A DNA stretch of 64,000 bases from Canna indica (taxonomy: Eukaryota > Streptophyta > Magnoliopsida > Zingiberales > Cannaceae), in the NCBI GenBank assembly GCA_034359265.1, contig CP136898.1, forward strand, positions 3,288,501-3,352,500, given 5' to 3'. The notes under the pieces are model-generated. The model ran no database searches. It worked only from the letters and a program-made list of their open reading frames with translations, and was not told the origin of the DNA. Every line of letters begins with the position of its first letter. The stretch's first letter is position 1. Shown here piece by piece: positions 1 through 14,460 of this stretch. The position numbers and the translations under genes were made by a program.

Positions 1-2214
1 CAACTTTTCCCCCAATATACTAAAATAATTTGAAATTTTAGGGTGGGGGCAATTGCTCCCTATATATCTTCTCAATGTAGTTTCGCCCCTGGGTGAATGA
101 ATCAGAATATCAACAACAATATCGATTTTTAGATTTCCACCAAATATCGATGCCAATAGCTAGTAGAGGCATCGATATCAAAAGTTTTAATTATTCTTTT
201 TGCTTGACGGTGTGAATCAATAAGCTGATTAAGAAAAATATTATTTGAACGTGAAGTTGTTCAAATCATATTTTTTTTTAACAAAGATAGAAATTCATAA
301 TAGATGATCATACTAAATTTTGAACCTTAGACTTCTAGATAATATACAAAATATTATCACAAACGGTGTTACTCAAAATTGATATTCAAATCATACTTAA
401 CAATTAATTAAGCGGGTGATTTTATTTATAAAATTATAATTAGTTTGAAAAAAAAGTAATGTGAAATTAAGGACAGAAAATGATAATTTTTTGAAATCAG
501 TTGAAAAACTAGCGCTAGTTTTACAAATTTCGATTTAGACTAACTCAGGTGTTGTTTTCATTTTCAAATTTCGACGCTATAATTTAATATATTTTTTCTT
601 AAATAAGCGCAATACTTTTTGTTGATGAGTTTTTAAATTTTTCCTAGTGTAATCTCAATTAGGTTGAGATCTAATTCAAATTGGGAAAATTTTAAGTAAA
701 TGTATCTATATTTATCCTTCCAAAATGATTATTTTCATTTTAAAATTAAGTTTAGCACTTTAGTATATCTATGTTATAGATCCCAGTGTTTTCATTAATC
801 AAGAACTGTTTTAATTATGTTACAGATCCCAGATTCATAATATCGTTATTAAATTGAATGAACTGTAAAATTATGTTAATATTATTTTTGCTGTTAAATA
901 ATTTTCATGCAAATAATTGGAAATACATGAATAAATTTACATGCGATTAAAATAAATTAGACGTGCAACTCACGTACATATATTATACCATGAAAAATAA
1001 TGCATCACAGTGTGAGCACAAAGATGAGACAACCCAAACAACGTCAAGAAAAATAAAATGAAGAAATGAAGAAAAAATTACATTGGACGTAACAACTTTA
1101 CTTATTAATTTTAAAATATAAAAATAATAATGCAAAAAAAATATATTTAAGATAAAATAACAAAAATATTATATATATATACACACGAGGCAAATATTAC
1201 GTATAAGGGGCAAATTCAACTTTTCCCCCAATATACTAAAATAATTTGAAATTTTAGGGTGGGGACAATTGCCCCCCATCTTCTCAATGTAGTTCCGCCC
1301 CTGGGTGAATGAATCAGGATATCAACAACAATATCGATTGTTAGATTTCCATCAAATATCGATGCCAATAGCTAGTAGAGGCATCGATATCAAAAGTTTT
1401 AATTATTCTTTTTGCTTGACGGTGTGAAATCAATAAGCTGATTAAGAAAAATATTTTTTGAACGTGAAGTTGTTCAAATCATATTTTTTTTGAACAAAGA
1501 TAAAAATTCATAATAGATGATCATACTAAATTTTGAACCTTAGACTTCTAGACAACATATAAAATATTGTCACAAACGGTGTTACTCAAAATTGATATTC
1601 AAATCATACTTAACAATTAATTAAGCGGGTGATTTTATTTATAAAATTATAATTAGTTTGTAAAAAAAGTAATGTGAAATTAAGGACAGAAAATGATAAT
1701 TTTTTGAAATCAGTTGAAGAACTAGCGCTAGTTTTACAAATTTCGATTTAGACTAACTCATGTGTTGTTTTCATTTTCAAATTTCGACGCTATAATTTAA
1801 TATATTTTTTATTAAATAAGCACAATACTTTTTGTTGATGAGTTTTTAAATTTTTTCCTAGTGTAATCTCAATTAGGTTGAGATCTAATTCAAATTGGAA
1901 AATTTTTAAGTAAATGTATCTATATTTATCCTTCCAAAATGATTATTTTCATTTTAAAATTAAGTTTAGCACTTTAACATATCTACGTTACATATCCTAG
2001 TGTTTTCATTAATCAAGAACTATTTTCATTATGTTACTGATCCCAGATTCATAATATCGTTATTAAATTGAATGAACTATAAAATTATGTTAATATTATT
2101 TTTGCTGTTAAATAATTTTCATGCAAATAATTGGAAATACATGAATAAATTTACATGCGATTAAAATAAATTAGACGTGCAACTCACGTACATATATTAT
2201 ACCATGAAAAATAA
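1..2214. repeat. Direct repeat, two ~1.0 kb copies
   Basis: Copy 1 is about 1-1002 and copy 2 about 1217-2214. They match almost base for base, with scattered substitutions and 1-4 base indels. A 214-base spacer (1003-1216) is not repeated after copy 2. Copy 1 is cut by the window edge, so the real unit may be spacer plus copy, about 1.21 kb. Near the start of each copy is the string GCCCCTG preceded by a GGGCAATTGC-type run, which looks like the end of a hAT-type element. No coding potential is seen. The duplication ends about 220 bases before the FtsZ2 leader. Confidence 0.9.
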
Positions 2215-2440
2215 TAATATTTAATTTTCTCTAGAGTATGTAATAATGTTTAGTTTCAACGACTTTATTGTAATATGATTTTAAAATTTTAGAAGTTCAA
2301 TTCAAGTTTTTTTAATTACTGGGATTAAATTTAAACTTACATCAAATTGAATTAATCCATAAATATATTGTTACAATCATGTTTAACGAGACAAAACGTT
2401 TTCTACCCCAAGAGGATCGTTATGTACAATATAACGGCAC

Positions 2441-2950
2441 ATGAGCTGTTCCTTCTCTTGTTTCGGTTGTTGGGGTTTCAATCGGGTGTTTGACTACCTG
2501 CAGATCAAACCCCTTCGCCCTCGTAAACCCACAAACTCTCCTTCCCCCTTTCTCTTGTTCCATTTGGCTTCTGGAGTTGCCTGCCGGCTTCTATCACTCG
2601 GATTTTTTGAAGAGCCGTTGATCTCTGGAAGGTGCGTCTCGATCTTTGGTTTGACCTCTCTTCTTTTTCCTCTTTCCTTCCTCACTTTCCCAAGTTCTCC
2701 GAACTGAGTTGTCTATTTGGTTTCAACATCTGCTTCTTGATTTCCCTAGGTCATTGATGTTTCAACTTGCTAGCGTCCAATGTTTTGAACAAATTTGAGC
2801 ATTACCATCCTCTCTGCTAGGCTCTGATCATTTTCATGTTTCTTTTATCACGAAGTAGGTTTTGGGGACGAATTCGTTCGTGCCACTGCGAATGCTGTAG
2901 CCGGCGCACTTGTTTCTACCATTCTCAGGGGATTTGTTGTTTGCATACTG
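2441..2950 (+). promoter_or_regulatory. Leader region of the FtsZ2 gene
   Basis: This stretch is pyrimidine-rich and less AT-rich than the repeat to its left. It has a plausible 5'UTR intron: a donor after CTGGAAG near 2631 and an acceptor TTTCCCTAG near 2750. Upstream ATGs (for example 2836) open short frames out of phase with FtsZ2. No clear TATA box was identified. The UTR intron is an inference from splice-site appearance only. Confidence 0.4.
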
Positions 2951-5900
2951 ATGGCGGCGCACACGGCTTGCGTCACACCCCTACATGGTCGGTGTACTGT
3001 AGGAGTCTCGGCGGTTCACAGAGGAAGAGCGCTCTTCCCATTTGAGAAACTCCCAAGTAGAATGTCCAACAAAAGTAGCGACTGTCTGTGCTTTGGTCCA
3101 AGGGACGTTTGGAGTTCTCGCGTTAGATGTTCTGCAAAGTCAAACTTCAGCTCATACCGTGACCACGATCCATTCTTGCACCTCCATCCTGAAGTTTCCT
3201 TACTGCGAGGAGAGCGGAATGACCCTGTTATTGGTCCAATGGACAAGTCTGGTGCTGGTGGCGTTGAGAATTTGAGTGACTCCACTGCTGAGAACAATTA
3301 TAATGCGGCCAAGATCAAGGTCATTGGTGTTGGTGGTGGAGGCTCAAATGCAGTCAATAGAATGATTGAGAGTTCTATGAAAGGTGTTGAATTTTGGATT
3401 GTCAATACAGATGTGCAAGCGATGAGAATGTCTCCTGTCTATCATGAAAATCGCTTGCAGATTGGTCAGGAACTAACTAGAGGACTCGGAGCTGGAGGGA
3501 ACCCAGATATTGGCATGAATGCTGCAAATGAAAGCAAAGAGTCAATCGAGATGGCTCTTTCTGGTGCTGACATGGTTTTTGTCACAGTAAATCTCATCCT
3601 TATTTCTCACTGTTTGTTTATAATTAACACATCTCCAAGGGGATCGAGGATTCCCCATTATGAATGATAAATACGATGAATATTAGTTTTTGGTTTGATT
3701 TATTTGCTCAACTAAACAAGATAATTGTGCATTGCATCACTTGTTTATGTTATGGATATTTTTAGTAATTGATTTATCTAGGTTTGCATCACTTGTTCTC
3801 TGTCATCCGATTTTGTTAATTTCCTATAATACAGCTTCAATGCTTGGTTTTTTTTAATGTAATCCTCCACAAATCTTCTTGTACATTATGCACCTTATGG
3901 GTTTATAATTTGCTATCATGGTACATAGTTGATATTCCATTACCATGCATGTTCCGGTGGGAAATTTAAGGAATAATGACGTTGGTAGAAAGGAAATTTT
4001 AGTTCGTTAAGCCATATTTAATTTTGTTAGGGTAAAAGTTGGATTCTATTATGTGATAAACATAATAAATACTAAACAAGATCATAAAGTTGGATTCATT
4101 GGAACACTATTTATAACTTAAATCCATTTTATCCTTTCACCTTCTGTTACTTAACAATGATAATTTAATCATATTTCACATGCTCCATTATGAACAAGGC
4201 AGCAAGACTACCAACTTCCAAACACATCTAGCTATGATATTTGACGGATTTCTGGCATGACTTGATCTTGGAAGTATATCTGTTTTTAGGACTCATGTAG
4301 ATTAAGTGCATGTGCATGTGGTTAAATACTTAACTTCTCAATTTAATTTTGTCATAACTAATGATTGAGAAATTGAATCTGTTTTTTGTCCATAAGTAAC
4401 TTATTTTTTAGTTCTAGAGTTCTGTATTGTGTCACCACATGAGGTGAGGGTCATGTAGTTTACTTCCACTGTTTCTTAATGACATTTGGCACATGTAACC
4501 TATGATCTGGATCACCCAAGCTTGTTTGAGACGTTGAATTGCACGAGTCCATGACTTAGCTCACGATTCTCATAATCTCAGGCATATGTCTAGCTATTTG
4601 GGACGGATAAGAGTTTTCCATGCATGAAACCTTCATGAAAAAGAAGTAGATGTCTTGATACTTCTGATCTTAGTCTACAATTTTCTAACTAGTTTCCTGA
4701 AATAATTGTGAGCTAGTCATATGGAAATTTCTTCTTTTTTGTTTATGGGCATTCTCATACAGTCCATGTTCTTCCTATTTAAACTTTTTCTTCACTTTGT
4801 TTCACTTCTGTTGACCTAATGCTGTATGGAAGTTATCTCCTACGGCTTTATGATTATTAGTTTAGTCTTCTTAAAAAATCAGCTTAATAAAATTTTGTAG
4901 GGTGCTACCGTGTTAGAAATTCTATAGAATTTGGAAAGAGAATATATTTACTGACTTATGTCAAATGTGAAACTTCTTATTCATTGAAAGAATAACATTC
5001 TCAGGCTGGAATGGGTGGCGGGACAGGAACTGGTGGTGCTCCTGTAATTGCAGGAATTGCTAAGTCAATGGGAATCTTGACTGTTGGTATTGTCACAACT
5101 CCTTTTTCATTTGAAGGGCGAAAGCGCACAGTTCAGGCACAGGAAGGAATTGCGGCTTTGAGAAACAATGTTGACACTCTTATAGTTATACCAAATGACA
5201 AGTTATTGACTGCTGTTTCTCCTAACACTCCGGTGACAGAAGCATTTAACTTGGCTGATGATATTCTTAGACAAGGTGTTCGTGGTATCTCTGATATAAT
5301 CACGGTACAATTATCTGGAATCTTTATTATGCAATCATGGATTTCCCTTTGTCAACATGCCAACTCAACTCAATTCATTTTTTCTCGAAAGTTTTCTTTG
5401 CATACCTGGTATTAAGCCCTAATGTTTGCTTGGTGTAGCTATATAGTTAGCTAAAAACAGTTTATAAGTTATTATTTTCCTTTATGTTAGTGGAGCATCG
5501 GTTTAGAATTGATGACATCTACTTCGCAATACCAATATATCATTTGTTTCCTGTGTTAAACGCTAATATATAAGTTGCTTATTGTTCTCATCTACTCGCA
5601 GAGTATCACTTAATAGTTTCTGATTGGAGTGCTTTCTTAATTATAGATTCCAGGTTTGGTCAATGTTGATTTTGCTGATGTGCGCACAATTATGGAAGAT
5701 GCAGGTTCATCTCTAATGGGTATAGGTATTGCTACAGGTAATTCCATGGGAGCTAATTTCTATCTGGAAGTTCAGATTTTAGTAACTACATTTGGAAGTG
5801 GCCATGTATGTAAACTACCTAGTAAATCAGATTATTTTTTCACACTTCACACTTTTGTATCATTTGGTATTGAGTCTATTGACCATGGATTCCAAAAATA

Positions 5901-8371
5901 GGTTTTTAAACTGTCCTTATTCTCACCACATGGAAAATGAAAAACCTACAAGCCATACATCTCCTCTTATAACTTCTGTATTGGGGAGGCTCTTTGGTTA
6001 GCTTGTTATAATGGTAGCTGATCTACTTGATGGCTTGGCTTTTATGTCTGTCCTTAACAAGAGATTAGTGTTCAAAGAGCTAATTTCTATTTCAGGATAT
6101 CTGTTCTTCTTTCAAATTGACACCAATTCCGAAATGATCACTATAGTGTTATGTCTTAGATTTTTATCCTTGTTCTTGTTAAAACATAGGAAGAAGTACT
6201 TTCTTGCACAGTGTTTTGAACTTCACATTTCTGTCATCAATTTCAAACACTATAACCAATAAAGAATTGTTAGACAAGCAGCCTCTCCATATTGGTGAAC
6301 GCTTTTATATTAATTTTGATTGTAGTATTATTCATAGTGTTGGATAGCAGTAGATCTTGTAAATTGAGCACTGAAAACTGAAAGTAGGTTAAAATTAATG
6401 AAAGACATTACAAGTAGTTGAACTATGTTTGCAATTTATCAACATTTGAAGAGCCTGCTATTTCAAAAAGTTCTTATGCAGTCACATAAATGTAGATTAT
6501 ATAGTACAGCATAGTTCTGCGAAATGGCCAATGACTTGTATTGGGACACATATTGAAATGCTTTGCATTTTGCATGTTAGAAAACCTGGTGTCAATCGTG
6601 TATTCTTGAAGAAACTTCCTTTGGCTAATCAGTAATGTCTTATACAGTTGTACGTACATAGTACAAAAAGTTGTTAGTTGTTTGTTATTGATATATTTGG
6701 ATTTTTATTGAAGTTTATTCTATTTATTACAGAATTATTTCTTTATGTGTCTTAATATTAGGGTATACTCATTACTATTTTTAGAAGTTTTTTGGTTGGC
6801 TATGAAAATAGTGAGACCTTTTTTTGACTAAACTGGTACTCTAACAATGCATTCTACATGATATATCCTTTCAATCATCTGGCATCATTTTGTAGGAAAA
6901 ACAAGGGCAAGAGATGCTGCACTAAATGCAATTCAGTCACCGCTGCTTGATATTGGAATTGAGAGGGCTACAGGAATTGTTTGGAATATTACTGGAGGAA
7001 GTGACCTAACTTTGTTTGAGGTACTATTTTCTGCGCCTTCAATTTAATCTTCCTAGAAAGAAAGTTTTTTTTTTTTTTTTTTTAATTAACTGTAGAACTG
7101 TATGCCAAGAGACATAAAAACTGATTGTCCATTTATTTTATATGCATACTTGATGCTTGTCACTCATGTCTTATTTTCTCATTGTGTTATAGAGAGACAC
7201 CCACATATGAAAGGGGGTTGTTAGGAAAATTAAGATTTTTTAAGATATTATTCATGCTTCTTTAAATGCATCAAGAGGAACAAGAGTTGTCTTCCTTATC
7301 TTCCTGTCTGCTTGCTTTTTTTTCTTTCTTAATTTAATTCACATTTCTTCCCATATGTGAATAGAAACATGGTGCTTTCTTTTCTTTTTAAAAATTCTGT
7401 TCACGGCGAGTTTTACAAATCTTTATAATTCATTGTATAATTTAAGTTTGAACAGTAAAATAGAAGGTTCAGCAGCCTGCTATTATCACCAGAATAGGCA
7501 AGCAGTTGTGTTTCATGTACTTCATGTTAAATTGGAGATTATGTTTTCTGTTTATGACAAACTTACTTAAGTGAAAAAAATGCATTACCACTTGAGAAAG
7601 GAGTTCTTTTTCAATAGCTGTTTTCCATTTTCATGTTAAGGTATATACACATTTTGTTAAGGCAAAAGCATAGTGAGTTCATGATAATACTAGTTATTTA
7701 CTAAGTGGTTCATCTTTATGCTTTTCTTCTTCAGGTCAATGCCGCAGCAGAGGTCATATATGACCTTGTTGATCCAAATGCAAATTTGATATTTGGAGCA
7801 GTTATTGACCAATCACTTGGTGGTCAGGTAAGTCCATGAGAACTGCATTCATCTTGTAATGTAATTATGCTGGCTACTTGTAGTATATAAGTTTAATGTA
7901 CATCATTCCTGGTTGATATCTTTGACTTTGCCAAGCCTGCCTGTAAATACTTCAACAATCTTAATTCTATAAAAATATGGCCAAGATCAAAACGCAAACA
8001 TGCTTGCATCACATGTAATGACACTAATTTAAATGCTTAAATGGTTGTGGACGAGTGGAGCATAGACATGAATAGTAAAAACTTTATTCTTTGTGGTCAG
8101 GTAAGCATAACACTGATCGCTACTGGTTTTAGACGCCAAGAAGAAAGTGAGAGTCGGCCTTTGCAGGTAAAATTGCTTTTCAAAAATTGTAGAAAGTATG
8201 CTTATTCAGTTTATCTCCATAGTTTGTTGACGTTTCCAAGTTTAGGGCACACAAATTGGTGGAGATCTTGGAATAAACAGACAGACTTTATCTCCTCTTA
8301 GTGAAGGTAACATGGTGGAGATTCCGGAGTTCTTAAGGAGAAAAGGACGTTCACGTTATCCAAGAGCTTAA
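2951..8371 (+). CDS. FTSZ2: Plastid division protein FtsZ2 (tubulin-like GTPase)
   Basis: Seven exons join in frame: 2951-3586, 5005-5304, 5647-5737, 6896-7020, 7735-7827, 8101-8166, 8246-8371, giving 478 aa, the same length as I recall for Arabidopsis FtsZ2-1. FtsZ2 polymerises with FtsZ1 into the stromal Z-ring that constricts chloroplasts. Residues 1 to about 70 are Ser/Arg-rich and look like a transit peptide. The GTPase core begins near residue 121 with a Gly-rich loop. The tubulin signature GGGTGTG lies at 216-222, split from exon 1 by the first intron. The catalytic T7 loop NVDFADVR is at 318-325. The C-terminal peptide [11 protein letters not shown] (461-471) is the FtsZ2-specific ARC6-binding motif and excludes FtsZ1. 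The start at 2951 gives the transit peptide. All introns are GT-AG. At intron 5 the string TGGTCAGGTAAG occurs at both ends, but only one join preserves [12 protein letters not shown]. Confidence 0.96.
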
Positions 8372-9600
8372 AATTTGATTTCTGTAAAGTTCTTAATTTT
8401 TTTTTTCTTTCCAATTCTTGCTGCTTCCCTTTAGTTTGTTTCTGATGGAGGTTCTTGTTCCTCACTCGGTTCCTATAACTAGAGGATGTTGGTAGGCCTG
8501 TTTGTACAAGTTCTCTTGCCGTATATGGATAAAATCAAACACATGTAGGTGAAAAATATATGCCTGCTAGTTATCTGGATTCTGCATGCTATCTGAACTT
8601 GTATTTGTTAGCATGGATGGACTTTTGCACATCTGTTTTGATTTCTAAAATTTAATGATAATAAAATGCCCTTAATGTTTTCAATGGGATACTAAAATGT
8701 ATATATAATTTATTTTGAAGTTAAGATGCCTATGAGGTTATTTTAAATGATATAAAAATGATATTAAGTTAATTTTTGTTAATTGAGATTTAATGAAGAT
8801 AATGTGGATGTTGGATGTTGATTGAGATGTTAGACTTTATTTGTGACGCACACACAAAGGTAATTTACCGCTTACCACATGAATATGTGTCTCATCATTC
8901 ATATTAGTTTTTTTTTTAAAATATATTAAAATGTCTTGAACTTTTATATCAAGTATTGAAATATCTTTATTGTCTTCACTAGGGCATTAAAATACTCATT
9001 GATGTATAAGTGGACAATGCCTCCAATTTTTATGGGCTCATTTTTCTTAAAAGCACAAAATTACCTTTGCTTTTCACAAAATCTAAAGAGTTAACAAATT
9101 CATCTTTAGTTGATTTTTACTCTTAAATAAATAAAAATAATTAAAAAATACTTTCGAATTATTAGAAATGAATAAAAATATTTTTAAATTTTATTTTGAT
9201 AAATTTTTTATTTTTAAATAAACGAAAATAATTAAAAAATATTAATATTTTTATTCATGTCTAAAGATAAAAAAAATCCTTATAAATAAGTAAAAATATT
9301 AGTATTTTTTAATTTTTTTTATTTATTTATAGATAAAAAATTTATTAAAAATAAATTTAGGAGTATTTTTACTATTTTTAATAGTTTGAGAGTATTTTTT
9401 AATTTTTTTATTTATTTAAAAATAAAAATTAATTAAATAAGAATTAAAAAATATTTTTACTTTATTTTTAATAGTAGGTAAAAATAACCTTTAACCCGTA
9501 TCTAAACTACCACCATCTATTTAAGTAGCCCCACGATATTGAAAGAACGAACGTTACTGATCTCCCCAGGATTACAATAATTAACGGTTGGGATTTCTTA
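8372..9600. other. AT-rich intergenic DNA between FtsZ2 and RPS25
   Basis: 8372 to about 8640 is the likely FtsZ2 3'UTR. 9060-9480 is extremely A/T-rich, with repeated AAAATAATTAAAAAAT and TTTATTTATTT strings in both orientations, which could be a decayed foldback element or simple low complexity. No gene is seen. Confidence 0.6.
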
Positions 9601-9636
9601 CTATGCGTGCCTGCGCACAATAGCGAAACCCCACCC

Positions 9637-9643
9637 TATAAAG
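9637..9643 (+). promoter_or_regulatory. TATA box of RPS25
   Basis: TATAAAG lies 95 bases before the RPS25 ATG. A pyrimidine stretch (TTCTTTATTTTTCCTC) follows about 17 bases later and could hold the start site, as expected for a ribosomal-protein gene with an oligopyrimidine leader. Confidence 0.6.
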
Positions 9644-9731
9644 AGTTCATTTGTGCCTTCTTTATTTTTCCTCAGCGCGGCGGCGGCGACTCTGCTCGTT
9701 GTTTCCCTCATCCTCGAGCTTCTACTGTGTA

Positions 9732-11573
<1,842 letters not shown>

Positions 11574-12179
11574 TTTGATAGACCGAATCCTGTGAACCCA
11601 ATATTTGTAGTTTAGTTGGCCTGTTTCATGTCGGTATTTCTGCCTTAGTTTGTGAACATTTGAGTTAATTTTGTTGAAGCACAACAGTCATTTCGGGTGT
11701 TGAAATTTTGTTATTTCCAAGCAAATCTAGTATTTTCTGTCCGTTCTTCCAATCGACATTTCTCTATTCAGTTTTCAGAAATCAAAGTGGTAATGGTAAT
11801 TTTTTAGTCTTGATTAGTATGTTTGTGGTATTTATTTTATTGCAGAGTAGAACTTGCCAATTCTAATAATTGAATTTTACAGTTATTTATATTCATTTAG
11901 GTCACGCAAACGTGTACCAAATTGCATAAATGAAATATGAACAGCTTAAATAGAAATGATATTTTTCCACTGATTTAATGAAGGATTGCCGTCACTCGTT
12001 TTTTTTTTTAAAAAATAGTTAGAAAAATATTAGAAAACTACAAAGGGGATTTTATAACAGCTCGTTGCAAATTCGCACGTATATTAAATCATAACTTAGT
12101 GCAGAAAATAATATAAAATTGAATTTCCATTTAAAATGGTCAAAACTAAAAAAGGAAAATGAATGCAAATATTCTTAAT

Positions 12180-12553
12180 TATTGAGTTTTTAATAAATTT
12201 ATACTTAAACTTTTGTATCAATTGTATACTTTCGTCAACTGAGTGTTAAAATAGTCGTTATATGATGATGTGAACTGCACAGTCAACATAAAAAAATAAA
12301 TTTTTAAATCAAATTTATCTTGTCATCAATTTTTTTAATAAATGACTATCAACATTATATTTGATGATGAGATAAATTTGATTAAAAAATTTATTTTATT
12401 TATGTTGATTGTGTAGTCCACGTCATCGTATAATGACTATTTAACACCCAACTAACAGGAATATACAGTTGATACAAAGATGAAAATTTAAGTATAAATT
12501 TATTATAAATAAAAGTACGAAACACATTTATCAAAAATTTAATAGTTCAAGAT
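12180..12553. mobile_element. Foldback MITE, ~150 b arms
   Basis: The left arm (about 12183-12340) and right arm (about 12360-12550) are imperfect inverted complements: AATAAATTTATACTTAAA, a TTGTATCAA block, a GATGATGTGAACTGCACAGTC-like block and a TTTATCTTGTCATCA-like block recur in reverse order. No open frame is present. It lies in duplication unit 1 but not at the matching place in unit 2, so it inserted after duplication or was lost from unit 2. Terminal bases and target-site duplication are not clear. Confidence 0.7.
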
Positions 12554-13018
12554 TTTTTTATTAATTTTCTCAAACTAAAATCATTTTTTCAAATTTTCAA
12601 ACTATTATCGTATTTTTAATAAAAGGCAGTATATGACTATTCATTTTGTTTTTACTGAACTAACTAGCTCCAACCTAAATATACGAAAATTAGTTTTCTT
12701 TTTGATTTCATACTATAAACACTGCACTACGTTCAAGTTTAAAAACTTACGAGTAGGGATTTCATTGTAGATTTATAATTTACACTTCACAGGCAGTGGG
12801 TCTAGTCTTTTGAGTTGTAGCTTTTATTTAAAATCAAGTTGAAGAGTGTATAGCTGTCTATAATAAATAAATTAATCATCAGTCATTAAAAATTATAATA
12901 TAAATAATTTAATCACACGTTAACGTCAATTTTCTGCATATTTATTTTTTTATTACCACAAACGTGTAAAAACCGTGTCAATCACGGTTCCGTGGTTAAA
13001 TATTTATAATTATCAAAC

Positions 13019-13854
13019 GAGAGAAAGGCATATTTGGTCTTATAAATTTAATTTTTTAAATTTTGATCCTATAAATTTTATTTCGGTATTTTCGATCCTA
13101 TAAGATTACTCTGTAGTACAGATTTGATTCTATCCGTGACAGTCCGTTAACTCTCCGTCAATGTTGACTAATGTCGTTTATACACGTTGACATATTTGGT
13201 TCTATAAATTTTATTTCGAAATTTTCAGTCCTATATGTTTGTCCCGTAGCACATATTTGGTCATACATATTTGCCCCATAACACAAATTTGGTTCAATAT
13301 TTTTGCCTCAGCACAAATTTGATCATATTCGTGATGGTTCGTTAATTCTTCGTCCACGAAAAAATAAACGGCGTTATGTCTTTATTAATAGAGTTAATAG
13401 ACTGTCATGAATATGACCAAATCTAATGTTACGAAACAAACTTAAATATGTTACAGAGCAAATCTATCCGGCCCATCATATAGATTTGGTCATATTCATG
13501 ACGATTTATTAACCATGTCAACATGGGCATAACGTCGTTTATTTTTTTGTGGACGGAGAATTAATGGATCGTCGCGGATAGAATTAAATCTGTGCTACGG
13601 GACAAACTTATATGATCAAATCTATTTTACGAGGCAAATATATGACTGAAAATTTCGAAATAAAATTTATAGGACCAAATATGTTAACATATATGAACAA
13701 CGTTAGTTCATATTGACGGTGAACTAACCGATCGTCGCGGATAGAATTAAATCTGTACTACGTGGTAAATATATATGACCAAATCTGTACTACATAGCAA
13801 ATTTATAAGACCAAAAAAATTAAAAATTTATAAGATCAAATATGCACTTCTCCC
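13019..13854. mobile_element. Long inverted-repeat element, Mutator-like type
   Basis: The ends are inverted complements: GAGAAAGGCATATTTGGTCTTATAAATTT at the left and its approximate reverse complement ending CACTTCTCCC at the right. The arms extend at least 250 bases and contain internally repeated phrases of the type TGTAGTACAGATTTGATTC and TATTTGGTCATA. A ~835 base foldback with no coding capacity and GGGAGAAGTGCATATTTGG-like ends fits a non-autonomous long-TIR element, probably Mutator-like. I could not fix a target-site duplication. Confidence 0.65.
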
Positions 13855-13973
13855 GCTTAAACAAAAAAAATCTATAATATTTTGATAAGTAATTTGTATA
13901 CCCGATTAGTATACATTTCATTTCAATAAGAGACTAACCGTTTAAATATTTCTACATTTAATTTAGATTTGTC

Positions 13974-14174
13974 GGAGTTATTTTCGAAAAAGCCCTCCCC
14001 GGTGCTACTTACTGTGGCGAGAACATACGGTACGAATTGTGTGGGACAATTCATTCCATTATAAGTAATTAGAAAAATTATTTGTAATATTTTTAAAAGG
14101 ATATAGCAACACTTAGTAGACCCTCGGTGCCCACCACATAAGCACTGCATATTCTCGAGCGATGGATGTGGGAC
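13974..14174 (-). pseudogene. Broken U5 snRNA copy (unit 1)
   Basis: This is the counterpart of the two U5 genes at 15636-15760 and 16449-16574. It keeps the upstream element GTCCCACATCC (14164-14174, reading minus), the CCGT(A)TG..CTCGCCAC block and the terminal ACTCC. The loop I sequence GCCTTTTAC and the Sm site are missing, and about 75 AT-rich bases interrupt the 5' half. It should not yield a functional snRNA. The promoter element is the closest of the three to the plant USE consensus (RTCCCACATCG). Confidence 0.8.
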
Positions 14175-14294
14175 TAAAAGACTCAACACGAACTATTTGC
14201 ACGGAAGCCCGTAGTCGAAGGCTCGGAGTGCGACTACGAAAGCCCAACGCAAAATACTTGCACGGACCCGCAGTCGTCGCCCGAGGCGATCGAG

Positions 14295-14460
14295 ATGAAG
14301 GCAGTGGTGATCACGAGCCCCGGTGGCCTGAATCCTGTGAACCCAATATTGAGTAGTTTCTTGTCATTAGTTGGCCTGTTTCATGTCGTTATTTCTGCCT
14401 TAGTTTGTGAACATTTGAGTTAATTTTGTTGAAGCACAACAGTCATTTCGGGTGTTGAGT
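14295..14460 (+). pseudogene. Oxidoreductase exon 1 stub fused to RPS25 3'UTR copy
   Basis: The ATG at 14295 and 12 codons match the real gene ([12 protein letters not shown] versus [12 protein letters not shown]). The sequence then switches, at a shared CCTGAA-like junction near 14330, to a copy of the RPS25 3'UTR (GAATCCTGTGAACCCAATAT). The fused frame stays open for about 42 codons to a TAA near 14421. It is a by-product of the segmental duplication; expression is possible because the upstream region is also duplicated, but nothing shows it. Confidence 0.85.

Larger units (their letters stand above)
11574..14329. repeat. Segmental duplication unit 1
   Basis: The unit runs from the RPS25 3'UTR through AT-rich DNA to a broken U5 snRNA copy (-) and the first 12 codons of the oxidoreductase (+). 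Stretches at 11581-11700, 11890-12120, 12560-12680, 12870-12970 and 13860-14330 have counterparts in unit 2. The intervening parts (12180-12553 and 13019-13854) are inverted-repeat insertions absent from units 2 and 3. The unit ends inside oxidoreductase exon 1 at the codons for PGG, where it joins a second copy of the RPS25 3'UTR. Confidence 0.8.

Noticed and set aside
1..2214. The two repeats as LTRs of one retrotransposon
   Set aside because: The spacer is only 214 bases, with no internal domain, primer-binding site or TG..CA ends at the repeat limits.
2836..3297. Short frames around the FtsZ2 start on both strands
   Set aside because: They are shadows of the FtsZ2 first exon or its leader, with no domain and no conservation pattern.
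8101..8301. A separate 86-aa gene overlapping FtsZ2 exon 6
   Set aside because: It is FtsZ2 exon 6 read on into intron 6; the splice to 8246 restores the ARC6-binding C-terminus.
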